From Lancefieldella parvula (GTDB taxonomy: Bacteria > Actinomycetota > Coriobacteriia > Coriobacteriales > Atopobiaceae): 64,000 bases of DNA. Below are positions 45,293 to 54,693 of the stretch, piece after piece; the stretch's first letter is position 1; every line of letters starts with the position of its first letter. Location: the NCBI GenBank assembly GCA_023300185.1, contig CP097092.1, forward strand, positions 868,001-932,000, written 5' to 3'. The notes beneath the pieces were generated by a model. It was not told the DNA's origin. It saw nothing but the letters and a program-made list of their open reading frames with translations, and searched no databases. Position numbers and translations under genes: made by a program.

Positions 45293-45314
45293 GGGCGAGA
45301 AGAACTTCTCGCCC
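45293..45314 (-). repeat. Hairpin of two opposed GGCGAGAA words between rodZ and yajQ
   Basis: GGGCGAGAA (45293-45301) and TTCTCGCCC (45306-45314) form a perfect 9-bp stem with a four-base loop, between the rodZ end and the yajQ ribosome site. It has no T tract. Both arms contain the GGCGAGAA word that is abundant throughout the window. Confidence 0.7.
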
Positions 45315-45377
45315 TATGGCGTTTAGTTATTTGAATTGCTGTTGGAATTCTGGTTGTTAGTTGTGCCAGAAGTTCCG

Positions 45378-46829
45378 CTAGTTGTACTTGTTGACGTGCT
45401 GTTTGTTTGAGTTCCAGAAGCATTTGCTGCAGTTACCGTCAGCAGGCTTAGTACCCTGAATGGTCAAAGTACCAATACCAGAAGCATTTGCGTCAAATGG
45501 CTTAGCAGTGCCATTAACGGTAACTGCAACAGCACCAGGAGTACCTGCAAGAACGGTCATGGAGTCAGTGACGGTGTATGTCTGAGACCATGGACCGGTA
45601 ATAGCGTCAGCCTCAACACTCTTGCCGTCAACCGTAATCTCAACCCAACTGGTCTGACCATCTGCAACAGTAACCACTACGGTAGTCTGCTTAGGAGTCT
45701 CTTCCTTCTTTGGCTCAGTTGTAGTGGTGCTCTTAGAAGCATCAGTAGAATCCTTCTTAGAGGTGTCCGTGTTGCTATTTGTGGTAGTGGAATTCTTAGA
45801 AGAATCAGTTGTTGAGTTGTTAACGCTTACCGTCTTTGTTGCGGTAGGCGTGGTTCGAGCGGTCATGCAAGAACGAACGCTAAACAGCAAAACGGCAGTA
45901 ATAATCACAACAACAAGAGCAAATACGGTAGCAATGGTGCGGCCTGTATCAGAGAAATAATTCTGAAGTGCTCCCATAACGCCTGGTCTTTGAGGAGCAC
46001 GACGTTGCTGAGCAGCGGCGCTAGATGGCTGGCGACGGCGAACATTAGGCCTATCTACCTGCGCAATATTTCTAGAGCCACGACGACCGGAAATAGTTGA
46101 TGCTCGCTCATAAGGATCAGTTACATTGTCATAGCGAAGGTCATCGGTGTAATCGCTTGGAGCAACAGTTCTTCTGGTTACATCGTCTTTATAAGCTGGC
46201 ATGCTAACGCCCGCAATACCTACACGTCTGCGCTGAACGCCACCACGTGTACGACTTGCCATGGTCTTCTGGCGAGAAGCCTCTTCAATGCCGGCATTAT
46301 ACGCATGACCTGTGGCGTAACGAGAATATGAGTAGCCGCCAGCGTCCTCCTCAGATGCCTGAGCACCCAGAGGCACACCGGTTTGTCTGGAGCGAACACC
46401 AGACGTAGTTGCAAATGCGCCCATATCGCCAGCTGGTCCTCCCGATGTGGGGAGAAGACCGTGGTACTGTACGTATGCCTTTGGCCTGCTACCAGACTCG
46501 TTTACGACGTCATAACCAGCAATACCACGGCCAGACTGGGTATCGCGCGTACGACGACGCAGCTCATGAGAATAGGTGCCGTTTTCAAACTCGTAGCTCT
46601 CTTCCTGGAAGAGGTCTACAATCTCGCGCGGATTAAGTCCTAGGTAGCGAGCATACGAAGAAAGCATGCCCTGAGCATAGCCGCTCTGAGGCATATTCGT
46701 AAAATCGCCTTCCTCAAAAGCAATAAGTGCCTGCTCCTTGAGGCGAAGAATCTTTGATGCTTGAGTGATAGAAAGTCCGAGCTGACGTCTACGTTCTACG
46801 AGCATCTCACTAAAACGAGGGCGTGGCAT
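45378..46829 (-). CDS. rodZ: RodZ-like helix-turn-helix membrane protein (altered C-terminus)
   Basis: Cell-shape factor of the RodZ/HTH_25 type. N-terminal cytoplasmic helix-turn-helix (LGLSITQASKILRLKEQALI near 17-36), a long Arg/Gly-rich linker, one transmembrane helix at about 298-316, a Ser/Thr-rich extracytoplasmic linker, then a DUF4115-like beta domain (VTVADGQTSWVEITVDGKSV). One extra base at about 45443 changes the last 22 codons and ends at 45378. Without it the frame reads LTVTAANASGTQTNSTSTST and stops at 45323. The main domains are unaffected. It starts two bases after ftsK. Confidence 0.82.
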   Translation of the reverse strand: MPRPRFSEMLVERRRQLGLSITQASKILRLKEQALIAFEEGDFTNMPQSGYAQGMLSSYARYLGLNPREIVDLFQEESYEFENGTYSHELRRRTRDTQSGRGIAGYDVVNESGSRPKAYVQYHGLLPTSGGPAGDMGAFATTSGVRSRQTGVPLGAQASEEDAGGYSYSRYATGHAYNAGIEEASRQKTMASRTRGGVQRRRVGIAGVSMPAYKDDVTRRTVAPSDYTDDLRYDNVTDPYERASTISGRRGSRNIAQVDRPNVRRRQPSSAAAQQRRAPQRPGVMGALQNYFSDTGRTIATVFALVVVIITAVLLFSVRSCMTARTTPTATKTVSVNNSTTDSSKNSTTTNSNTDTSKKDSTDASKSTTTTEPKKEETPKQTTVVVTVADGQTSWVEITVDGKSVEADAITGPWSQTYTVTDSMTVLAGTPGAVAVTVNGTAKPFDANASGIGTLTIQGTKPADGNCSKCFWNSNKQHVNKYN

Positions 46830-46831
46830 GC

Positions 46832-49324
46832 TTACTCTACCTCCCTATAGGCAGCGTCTTGAACTTTGAGCTCTTCAAGAGCATCTTTATCGATAAGAAC
46901 TTCTCGAGGCTTTGATCCGTTAGCTGGGCCAACAACACCTTTTGCCTCAAGCATATCCATAATTCTACCAGCACGAGCATACCCAACAGAGAGCGCTCTT
47001 TGCAAACTAGATGTAGAACCTAGCTGAGAATCCACAATAATGCGCGCAGCTTCCCAAATAAGCGGATCGTCTGCCTGCGCCATACCACCAACTCCCCCAA
47101 CGCCATCGGCCTGTGTTGGAGTTGCAACGGTCAAGATGTTGTCGTGATATTCGGCCACGCGCTGAGTGCGGATGTACTTAACGGTCTCCTCGATCTCCTC
47201 GTCAGAGACCCAGCAACCCTGAGCGCGATTAGGCTTCTTACCACGAAGTTTAACCAGCATGTCACCCTTACCCAGCAGCTGCTCAGCGCCCTTTTGGTCC
47301 AGAATAATGCGGGAGTTCAAAGAGTTATCAACTGAGAGCGCAACACGGTTATCAATGTTTGCACGGATCAGACCAGTTACGACGTCTGCAGAAGGACGCT
47401 GCGTTGCAACAATCAGGTGAATACCTGCAGCACGACCAAGCTGAGCAATACGGACAATGGAAGACTCAACGTCTTTGCCCGCAACCATCATAAGGTCAGC
47501 AAGCTCGTCGATGACAATGACAAAGTACGGCATGTGCTTTGGAGGATTCTCCATATCAGCGTACTTATCGCCATCAACATTTCTGTTGTACGTCTTAATG
47601 TCACGCACTTTGTAGTGCTCAAATACCTTAAGACGGCGCTCCATCTCGGTGACGCCCCACTGAAGCGCACTTGCGGCCTGCCTTGGCTCGGTAACAACTG
47701 GAACATACAGGTGAGGAAGACCAGCGTAACCCGTAAACTCAACGCGCTTTGGGTCAACCATAATAAGGCGGACCTGTTCAGGAGTTGCGCGCATGAGCAT
47801 AGACATGACAATGGCGTTGAGCAGGACAGACTTACCGGAACCAGTGGTACCTGCTACCAGCAAGTGAGGAAGACTTGCAAGGTCAACAACAATTGGCTTG
47901 CCCTCAGAATCGCGACCAAAGGCGCACTCAAGAGGACCGCCCTTTGCAAACGGAAGAACGTCAGCCAAGTTGACTGCCTGGGCTTTCTCGTTAGGAATCT
48001 CAATACCAACAAGAGAAGTTCCAGGAATTGGTGCAAAAATACGAACAGACTTTGCCGCAAGTGAAAGCGCAATATCGTCCTCAAGGTTAGTGATCTTGTT
48101 GACGCGCTCACCCTCGCCCATCGAAATCTTAAACGTAGTGACAGAAGGACCTGCAGTCCAACCAACCACCTGGCTGGAAAGGCCAAACTCCTCAAGCGTA
48201 GCCTGGAGTCTCTGAGCAGTAGCTTCAAGCTCATCATCGCTTACGGCAGAAGTGGCCGAGTTCTTGTTTGTCTTCAGAATGGTAAATGGTGGCAGCTCAT
48301 ATGACTCATCGTCATCGCCTGGCCTTTTAAGCTGGTCAGGTGTGGCGAGAAAATCGGGCGTCGTTTTAGCTTTGCTCTTAGATTTAGCCTGTTTTGTTGT
48401 AGGAGCAACATCAGCTACAGCAACATCGTTTTTCTCGACAACTGCATCGTCTGGCTGGTCTTTCTTCTTAGAACGCAGCTTATTCTTAGCCTTATCAATG
48501 AGCGTAGTTGGAGCATCTCCTGCGTCCTCTTGCGCCTCTTCTTCCTCGTAAAGACGGGCATCACGCTTAATGACAGAAGTCTTGCGATTGCCCAGATACG
48601 TGGTCTCCCCTTCACCAGTCTCATCAAAGAGAGAAGACTGGTTGTTGGAGCCACGTCTACCCTGCTTCTTTGCAGGTTGTGGAGCATTTGCGGCGTAAAG
48701 TGCCTCTTCTTTTGCAAGAGCACGCTCTTCTTTACGGTAGCGATGATTCTCACGCGCTTCATCCAGGCGGAAGCTTACGCGCTCAACCATGTCAGAAATG
48801 GAGAAGCCGCAGATAACAACACCGGCAATAATAAAGCCAATCAAAAGGACATTGCCCACCACGCGGCCAACAAAGCGCAACAAAACCCAAGCAATACCGC
48901 CGCCCACATAACCGCCGGCAGCCTCTAGAACTTTTGTGCCCAAAAGCATATCTGGAGCAGCCTCGGCACCTGGGAAGTTAAGTGAAATAAGAGCAAGAGC
49001 AGCAAGAACGTCCAGCGTTAGACCAATAGCAATACGCGTTGAGATTCCCTGATCATCACGCATAAAGAAGGTCATAGCAAAGACAAATACTGCAATGGGA
49101 AAAAGTAGTGCTCCCGTACCAAAACAGAGCTTGAGCCCATGACCCATCGCGCTGGTAATAACAGCGTTAGAAGGGACAATAATGGACAAAAACATGGCAA
49201 TTGCAACCACTGCAAGAACAACACCAATGATGTCATTCTGCAGTGGGCTCAAGCCTACTGCCTGGGCAGAAGCGGCGTTTCTAGAATTTCTTTTTGCTGC
49301 GTTTGAGGTGCGTTTAGAGGGCAT
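46832..49324 (-). CDS. ftsK: DNA translocase FtsK/SpoIIIE
   Basis: Septal membrane-anchored motor that pumps chromosomal DNA during division. The 830-residue protein has four N-terminal membrane segments (first: LAVVAIAMFLSIIV), an acidic linker, the RecA-like motor with Walker A GTTGSGKS near residue 491 and Walker B VIVIDELADLM, and a C-terminal winged-helix gamma domain (QRALSVGYARAGRIMDMLEA) that reads KOPS polarity sites. Start at ATG 49324, preceded by GGAGG inside the end of rnj; an extra 20-residue upstream frame overlaps rnj and is unlikely. Confidence 0.94.
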   Translation of the reverse strand: MPSKRTSNAAKRNSRNAASAQAVGLSPLQNDIIGVVLAVVAIAMFLSIIVPSNAVITSAMGHGLKLCFGTGALLFPIAVFVFAMTFFMRDDQGISTRIAIGLTLDVLAALALISLNFPGAEAAPDMLLGTKVLEAAGGYVGGGIAWVLLRFVGRVVGNVLLIGFIIAGVVICGFSISDMVERVSFRLDEARENHRYRKEERALAKEEALYAANAPQPAKKQGRRGSNNQSSLFDETGEGETTYLGNRKTSVIKRDARLYEEEEAQEDAGDAPTTLIDKAKNKLRSKKKDQPDDAVVEKNDVAVADVAPTTKQAKSKSKAKTTPDFLATPDQLKRPGDDDESYELPPFTILKTNKNSATSAVSDDELEATAQRLQATLEEFGLSSQVVGWTAGPSVTTFKISMGEGERVNKITNLEDDIALSLAAKSVRIFAPIPGTSLVGIEIPNEKAQAVNLADVLPFAKGGPLECAFGRDSEGKPIVVDLASLPHLLVAGTTGSGKSVLLNAIVMSMLMRATPEQVRLIMVDPKRVEFTGYAGLPHLYVPVVTEPRQAASALQWGVTEMERRLKVFEHYKVRDIKTYNRNVDGDKYADMENPPKHMPYFVIVIDELADLMMVAGKDVESSIVRIAQLGRAAGIHLIVATQRPSADVVTGLIRANIDNRVALSVDNSLNSRIILDQKGAEQLLGKGDMLVKLRGKKPNRAQGCWVSDEEIEETVKYIRTQRVAEYHDNILTVATPTQADGVGGVGGMAQADDPLIWEAARIIVDSQLGSTSSLQRALSVGYARAGRIMDMLEAKGVVGPANGSKPREVLIDKDALEELKVQDAAYREVE

Positions 49325-49329
49325 TGGGC

Positions 49330-50994
49330 TTATACCTCCATAATGACCGGAATAACCATTGGTCGAGTACGAGTTTTGCTCCAAAGGAAGTTAGAAAGGG
49401 CATTACGAACGCTCTTTCTCATTGCTTCAATGTTTGCGCCTTCGGACTTAGAGGCCTTCTCGATTGAATTTCTCACAAGATTCTGTGCGTCATTCATAAG
49501 CTCGTCATCGTCGGCAAATGAAACACCACGGCCAGAAATCTCAACAACACCTGGCTTAAGGTTACGACCAACAAGGGTTACCACAGCGGTAACAATGCCG
49601 TCCTGAGAAAGGCGCTGACGGTCACGAAGAACAACAGGGTTAGCGTCGGTGACAGAGAGGCCATCAACGTACACTACGCCAGACTCAACCGTCTTACCAC
49701 GAGTAACCTTGCCGTTTCTCATCTCAAGCGTGTCACCGTTATCAAGAATGAAAATGCGATTAGCAGGAACGCCCATCTGCTGAGCAAGTTCTGCGTGAGC
49801 ACGCAGGTGAACAGCCTCACCATGAACAGGCATGAAGTTCTTTGGACGAGCCATACCAAGCATAAGCTTGAGCTCTTCCTGGCTACCATGACCAGAAACG
49901 TGAACAAGCGCCTTTGATTTGTCGTAAATCTCGCAACCAATCTTAGAGAGCGCGTTAATGATGGACTGAACGCTCTTCTCGTTACCTGGAACAGGAGTTG
50001 CAGAGATGATTACGGTGTCCTGAGGACGAATGGAAAGCGACTTGTGCTCTCCGTTTGCCATGCGTGCCAAAGCACTCAGAGGCTCTCCCTGGGAACCGGT
50101 GCACAGAACAACAATGCGATCATCTGCGAGTTTATCAACATCGTACGCATCAATGATGTCTTTATCGGCAATGTTGAGGTAGCCAAGCTCACGCGCAACC
50201 TTTGTGTTGGTAATCATAGAGCGACCGGTAACAACAACCTTACGCTTTACCGCAACAGAGGCATCGCACACCTGCTGCAGGCGGTGAATGTGGCTTGAGA
50301 ACGACGCAACAAAGACGCGACCAGTTGCATTCTTGATGATGTGACGAAGCGCCGCACCAACAGAAGCCTCGGATGGAGTCATACCAGGGCGGTTAGCGTT
50401 TGTGGAGTCAGACAGCAACAGGTCAAGACCCTCGGAGCCAAATTTGGTGATAGCGGCGTAGTTTGGACGGACGCCATCAATTGGAGTCTGATCAAGCTTA
50501 AAGTCACCGGAGTGAATAAGGGTTCCTGCAGGGGTCTTCATATGAATACCAAAAGCTGCAGGAATAGAGTGAGTCATCGAGAAGAACGTGATGTCAAAGG
50601 CACCAAGCTGGACCTTTGAGCCATCAGTAACCTCACGAAGCTTGGTACCCACAATCTTGTGCTCAGAAAGCTTGCCTTCAATAAAGCCAAGCGAGAGCTT
50701 ACTGGAATAGATTGGCACCTTACGAGTAAGATCCATAAGCAGGTACGGAAGAGCACCAATGTGATCCTCGTGACCGTGGGTAATCAAAATACCGCGAAGC
50801 TTATCTTCATTTTCAAGTACATAGGTGTAGTCTGGTAAAACTAGGTCAATACCAGGCTGTTCGTCATCTGGGAACATCAGACCAGCATCAACAAGCACCA
50901 TATCATTACCGTATTCAAAAACGGTCATGTTCTTGCCAATGCCATCAAGTCCGCCCATAGGAATGACTTTAAGAGCTGGGTCTTTCTTAGGCAT
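49330..50994 (-). CDS. rnj: Ribonuclease J
   Basis: Metallo-beta-lactamase-fold exo/endoribonuclease for 5'-to-3' RNA decay and rRNA maturation, 554 residues. The zinc site is HGHEDHIGALP at 73-83 with further ligands in HSGDFKLD, the beta-CASP domain includes SDSTNANRPG and GRSM, and HVSGHG lies near residue 370. An AAAGGA ribosome site is present. It precedes ftsK and follows pnp, grouping two major RNA-decay enzymes. Confidence 0.95.
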   Translation of the reverse strand: MPKKDPALKVIPMGGLDGIGKNMTVFEYGNDMVLVDAGLMFPDDEQPGIDLVLPDYTYVLENEDKLRGILITHGHEDHIGALPYLLMDLTRKVPIYSSKLSLGFIEGKLSEHKIVGTKLREVTDGSKVQLGAFDITFFSMTHSIPAAFGIHMKTPAGTLIHSGDFKLDQTPIDGVRPNYAAITKFGSEGLDLLLSDSTNANRPGMTPSEASVGAALRHIIKNATGRVFVASFSSHIHRLQQVCDASVAVKRKVVVTGRSMITNTKVARELGYLNIADKDIIDAYDVDKLADDRIVVLCTGSQGEPLSALARMANGEHKSLSIRPQDTVIISATPVPGNEKSVQSIINALSKIGCEIYDKSKALVHVSGHGSQEELKLMLGMARPKNFMPVHGEAVHLRAHAELAQQMGVPANRIFILDNGDTLEMRNGKVTRGKTVESGVVYVDGLSVTDANPVVLRDRQRLSQDGIVTAVVTLVGRNLKPGVVEISGRGVSFADDDELMNDAQNLVRNSIEKASKSEGANIEAMRKSVRNALSNFLWSKTRTRPMVIPVIMEV

Positions 50995-51153
50995 TAAAAA
51001 ACTATCCTTTCAAAAACTACTTTCTATAACAGACGCAACCCAGAGGGCCGTCTACAAGACTTTTTGCAAAATCTACATGTTGTTTAATTATATAAAAAAT
51101 CAGCACGTATTACGCTATATATTCCCAAAGAATCAAAATCTCAACAGAATAAC

Positions 51154-51185
51154 AAGAGAGCTCCGACATGCATCGAAGCTCTCTT
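51154..51185 (-). terminator. Terminator of pnp
   Basis: AAGAGAGCT (51154-51162) pairs with AGCTCTCTT (51177-51185), with an inner CGA/TCG stem. It lies about 60 bases past the pnp stop. The remaining 160 bases up to rnj are AT-rich with nothing else recognised. Confidence 0.7.
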
Positions 51186-51244
51186 TGCTATCTCGTAAAT
51201 ATAAGGTCTCGCGTGGCGAGAAACCCATTGAGTTTGAGCGTGCC

Positions 51245-53443
51245 TTATGCGTCGTGGTGACGACGTGGCTGCCTGCGCTCAGAGTTGCCGTTGTCGTTCT
51301 GACGACGTGGGCGACGCTCCTCACGGTCCTTCTTTGGAGCACCCTGTGGTGCCTCTGGCTTATCAAGACGGTCAAGAGAAATCTTGCCCTTCTCGTCTAC
51401 CTCAAGGACCTGAACCTTGACCTCGTCGCCAACAGCCAGGACATCCTCGATCTTCTCGACACGTCCCTGTGCAACGCGGGAAATGTGAAGCAGACCATCC
51501 TTGCCAGGAAGAAGCTCAACAAAAGCGCCGAATGGCTGAAGACCAACAACGCGACCAGTGTACTCCTCGCCTACCTCTGGAACCTTGACAATAGCCTTGA
51601 TGCGCTCTGCAGCAGCCTCAGCAGCACCATTGGTACCAGCGATAAAGACGGTACCATCCTCCTGGATGTCAACGGTTGCGCCCGTATCCTCCTGGATGCC
51701 GCGGATAACCTTGCCACCAGAGCCGATGACGTCGCGAATCTTATCAGTTGGAATGGAAAGCGAGATGATCTGTGGAGCGGTCTCTTTGGTCTCAGTACGA
51801 GGTGCAGGAATCTGCTCGAGCATCTTGTTCAGAATGAACATACGGCCCTCTTGAGCCTGGAGAAGTGCGCTGCGCAGAATCTCTGGAGTAAGACCAGTTG
51901 CCTTGTTGTCCATCTGCATTGCGGTAATACCCTTGGTGGTACCGCAGACCTTGAAGTCCATGTCGCCGAGGAAGTCCTCAAGACCCTGGATGTCGGTAAG
52001 AACAACAGTCTTGCCGTTCTCCTGGATAAGACCCATTGCAACACCAGAAACAGGACGCTTCAGAGGAACGCCTGCATCCATAAGGGAAAGCGTAGAACCG
52101 CAGGTAGAAGCCATGGAAGAAGAACCATTGGACTCCATTACCTCAGAGACAACACGGATGGTGTAAGGGAACTCTTCCTCGGAAGGAATGACAGGCAGAA
52201 GTGCGCGCTCTGCAAGAGCTCCGTGACCAATCTCGCGGCGCTTTGGACTGCCCATACGGCCAGTCTCACCGGTGCAGAATGGTGGGAAGTTGTAGTGGTG
52301 AATGTAGCGCTTGCCATCCATTGGCTCAATGGTGTCAAGACGCTGCCACTCGTTGAGCATGCCAAGCGTACAAATGGAGAGAACCTGAGTCTGACCACGC
52401 TGGAAAAGACCAGAACCGTGAACAAGTGGCAGGTAATCAGGCTTGACCATGATTGGACGAATCTCGTCTGCAACACGACCGTCAACGCGCTCGCCGGTCT
52501 CAACAACCATGACGCGCATAGCGTGCTTCTCAAGACCCTTGAGCTCAACGGCAATAGCGCGGCTCCAAAGCTCCTGCTCCTCCTCGGTGAACTGAGTCTT
52601 AATCTCGTCCATCAGGTCAGCAACCTTCTGCATACGGGACTGCTTGTCAGCATCCTTAAGAGCGGCGCTCATCTGGTCATAGTAAGCAAAGATGCGGTCA
52701 TGAACCTCAGCGATTGGCTCGTCAAGGATGTACTCACGCTTAACAATAGGACCGTTAACCTCTTCCCACTTAGCAATAAACTTCTTCTGCTCCTCGCAGA
52801 AGGCTGCAATTGCTTCCTGACCAAATGCCATAGCGGAGAGCATATCCTCTTCGGAAATCTCATCTGCACCAGCCTCAAGCATGGAAATAAAGGTGGAAGA
52901 ACCGCCAAGCTCAAGGTCAAGATCAGAGTGATCGCGCTCTTCATAGGTTGGGTTAACCAGGAACTCGCCGGTATCAGCGTTGCGGCCAATACGGACGCAC
53001 GCAAGTGGTCCCTCAAAAGGAACGCCACCAACGGCCAGAGCAGCAGATGCGCCCATGACAGAGATGGTATCAACAGCGTTTACCTGATCAGCAACAAGAG
53101 AAGTTGCAACAATCTGAACCTCATTGCGGAAGCCATCTGGGAAAGATGGGCGCAGAGGACGGTCAATCATACGAGCAGTAAGGGTTGCCTTCTCGGATGG
53201 ACGAGCCTCACGCTTGAGGTAGCCACCAGGAACACGACCAACTGCGTACATTTTCTCAATAAAATCAACAGTCAGTGGGAAGAAGTCGTAATCCTTACGC
53301 TCCTTAGAAACCACTGCAGTGAGAAGTACGGTGGAATCGCCACACTTAACGATACAGGCACCTGTTGCCTGCTTTGCGAGCTCACCAGCCTCAAGGGTGT
53401 AGTGCTTACCGTAGAGGTCAAATTCGTGAGTTACTTTAGTCAT
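51245..53443 (-). CDS. pnp: Polyribonucleotide nucleotidyltransferase
   Basis: Trimeric phosphorolytic 3'-to-5' exoribonuclease. The 732-residue protein has two RNase PH-like domains (first: FPLTVDFIEKMYAVGRVPGG; second: RTQVLSICTLG, DLMDE-type linker between), a KH domain with VIGSGGKVIRGIQEDTG, and an S1 domain (GEEYTGRVVGLQPFGAFVEL). A basic Arg-rich tail ends the protein. The leader carries a hairpin at 53462-53483, typical of RNase III/PNPase autocontrol. It follows rpsO, the classic rpsO-pnp pair. Confidence 0.97.
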   Translation of the reverse strand: MTKVTHEFDLYGKHYTLEAGELAKQATGACIVKCGDSTVLLTAVVSKERKDYDFFPLTVDFIEKMYAVGRVPGGYLKREARPSEKATLTARMIDRPLRPSFPDGFRNEVQIVATSLVADQVNAVDTISVMGASAALAVGGVPFEGPLACVRIGRNADTGEFLVNPTYEERDHSDLDLELGGSSTFISMLEAGADEISEEDMLSAMAFGQEAIAAFCEEQKKFIAKWEEVNGPIVKREYILDEPIAEVHDRIFAYYDQMSAALKDADKQSRMQKVADLMDEIKTQFTEEEQELWSRAIAVELKGLEKHAMRVMVVETGERVDGRVADEIRPIMVKPDYLPLVHGSGLFQRGQTQVLSICTLGMLNEWQRLDTIEPMDGKRYIHHYNFPPFCTGETGRMGSPKRREIGHGALAERALLPVIPSEEEFPYTIRVVSEVMESNGSSSMASTCGSTLSLMDAGVPLKRPVSGVAMGLIQENGKTVVLTDIQGLEDFLGDMDFKVCGTTKGITAMQMDNKATGLTPEILRSALLQAQEGRMFILNKMLEQIPAPRTETKETAPQIISLSIPTDKIRDVIGSGGKVIRGIQEDTGATVDIQEDGTVFIAGTNGAAEAAAERIKAIVKVPEVGEEYTGRVVGLQPFGAFVELLPGKDGLLHISRVAQGRVEKIEDVLAVGDEVKVQVLEVDEKGKISLDRLDKPEAPQGAPKKDREERRPRRQNDNGNSERRQPRRHHDA

Positions 53444-53461
53444 TTCTTTCCTCTTCTATCT

Positions 53462-53483
53462 CCGTTTGCCCCATTGCAAACGG
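53462..53483 (-). promoter_or_regulatory. Hairpin in the pnp leader
   Basis: CCGTTTGC (53462-53469) and GCAAACGG (53476-53483) form a perfect 8-bp stem with a six-base loop, 18 bases upstream of the pnp start. Position suits processing by RNase III and autoregulation as known in enterobacteria. Confidence 0.6.
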
Positions 53484-53496
53484 GCCTCAAACATAA

Positions 53497-53516
53497 AGGG
53501 CGCCAGACGGCGCCCT
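53497..53516 (-). terminator. Partial terminator between rpsO and pnp
   Basis: AGGGCGCC (53497-53504) pairs perfectly with GGCGCCCT (53509-53516), loop of four, followed on the minus strand by TTTAT. It starts 11 bases past the rpsO stop. Confidence 0.8.
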
Positions 53517-53527
53517 AAAAAGCCAAC

Positions 53528-53806
53528 TTACTGGATGTTGTCGCGGATACCCAGGGAAGCAATAAGAGTACGGTACTCTTCAATGTCGTTCGACTTGATG
53601 TAAGAAAGAAGACGACGACGCTTACCAACGAGCATCAGAAGACCACGACGAGTGTGGAAGTCCTTCTGGTGGGACTTCATGTGGTCGGTGAGCTGACGAA
53701 TACGCTCAGTAAGAAGAGCAACCTGAACCTGTGCGGAACCGGAGTCCTTCTCGTCCTTGCCGTACTGCTTGATGAGCTCAGCCTTACGATCCTTAGTTAC
53801 TGCCAT
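53528..53806 (-). CDS. rpsO: Ribosomal protein S15
   Basis: Small-subunit ribosomal protein binding 16S rRNA, 92 residues. The helical S15 core is clear: [40 protein letters not shown] and [16 protein letters not shown]. It is slightly longer than the usual 89. AAAGG lies upstream and rpsO-pnp order is conserved across bacteria. Confidence 0.97.
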   Translation of the reverse strand: MAVTKDRKAELIKQYGKDEKDSGSAQVQVALLTERIRQLTDHMKSHQKDFHTRRGLLMLVGKRRRLLSYIKSNDIEEYRTLIASLGIRDNIQ

Positions 53807-53941
53807 AATAAACCGCCTTTCGCGTTGAATACTCCTTGTACTGAGAAGGTAGCCGGCAGTGACTAGCCCCTAAGAACAAGGAAATAACCTACAAGAGGAT
53901 ACCAGTTACTGGTGAACTTTGCTAGTAAAAATCCATTTCAA

Positions 53942-54691
53942 CTAGATACTCAGCAGAAATTCAAATGCCTTGAGACGCGCCTCAAGGTGTGTGGCTGCCC
54001 AAATATGTGCGCTTGTGAGCAAAAAGAGCGCAGTTTCTGGAGCAATCTCGGCAACAACAAGCTGGTCAAAGGTAAGTTTTAGAAGCGACGACAACCACGA
54101 GAGCTCAAGCGGAGTTACCTCAATGGCTCCCTCAATCTCATGCGCACAACTTCCACACAATGCACCACCAGCAGCTGGCGAGAAGTACGTCAGGGCTTCA
54201 TCTCCACAGGCAATGCACGATTCCAGCTCAGGACGCCAGCCTTCGTGTGCCAAGACCTTAAACACGTAAGCGGCAACAACAAGATCTAAGTGTTTCTCGT
54301 CATCTACTTCTTCGCAGGCTCTGAGAGCACGTGAAAGCAGCGGATAGAGAAATGCGTCCTCAATGCCATCGATGCACGAGAGGCGTGCAACTTCGCAGAT
54401 AGCCGATGCAGCCGCTACCTTAGAAAGATCTCCGCGAAGTGATGCGTGCGGCTCAAGCAAAGTTGCTTCGGACAGAATGTCAAGCGAGCGACCTTCTGCC
54501 AGCAGCACGTCAAGCTCGCAAAACAGTTCAACGCGGGCGGCAAAGCGGCCACCTGGCTTTCTAGCACCCTTTGCGACAGCGCGACGTTCTTCTCCCGAAT
54601 CAGAAAGCATGGTTAAGATGAGATCTTGCTCAGCGAGTTTTGTTCTATCAAGCACAATTGCTTTAAGACGCGCAGTCTTTCTACCAGGCAC
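53942..54691 (-). CDS. recO: DNA repair protein RecO
   Basis: Recombination mediator that loads RecA onto SSB-coated DNA with RecR. The 249-residue protein has an N-terminal OB fold (LKAIVLDRTKLAEQDLILTM, VAKGARKPGGRFAARVELF), a helical domain and a zinc site with CIACG and CGSC. It begins two bases after era, a common pairing. A 6-bp palindrome ACCAGT-T-ACTGGT lies in the 135-base gap to rpsO. Confidence 0.92.
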   Translation of the reverse strand: MPGRKTARLKAIVLDRTKLAEQDLILTMLSDSGEERRAVAKGARKPGGRFAARVELFCELDVLLAEGRSLDILSEATLLEPHASLRGDLSKVAAASAICEVARLSCIDGIEDAFLYPLLSRALRACEEVDDEKHLDLVVAAYVFKVLAHEGWRPELESCIACGDEALTYFSPAAGGALCGSCAHEIEGAIEVTPLELSWLSSLLKLTFDQLVVAEIAPETALFLLTSAHIWAATHLEARLKAFEFLLSI

Positions 54692-54693
54692 AA

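Noticed and set aside
50927..53518. An 863-codon open frame on the plus strand opposite pnp and part of rnj
   Set aside because: The minus strand encodes unmistakable PNPase with all domains; the plus-strand translation has no recognisable motif, no ribosome site and mirrors codon bias of pnp.
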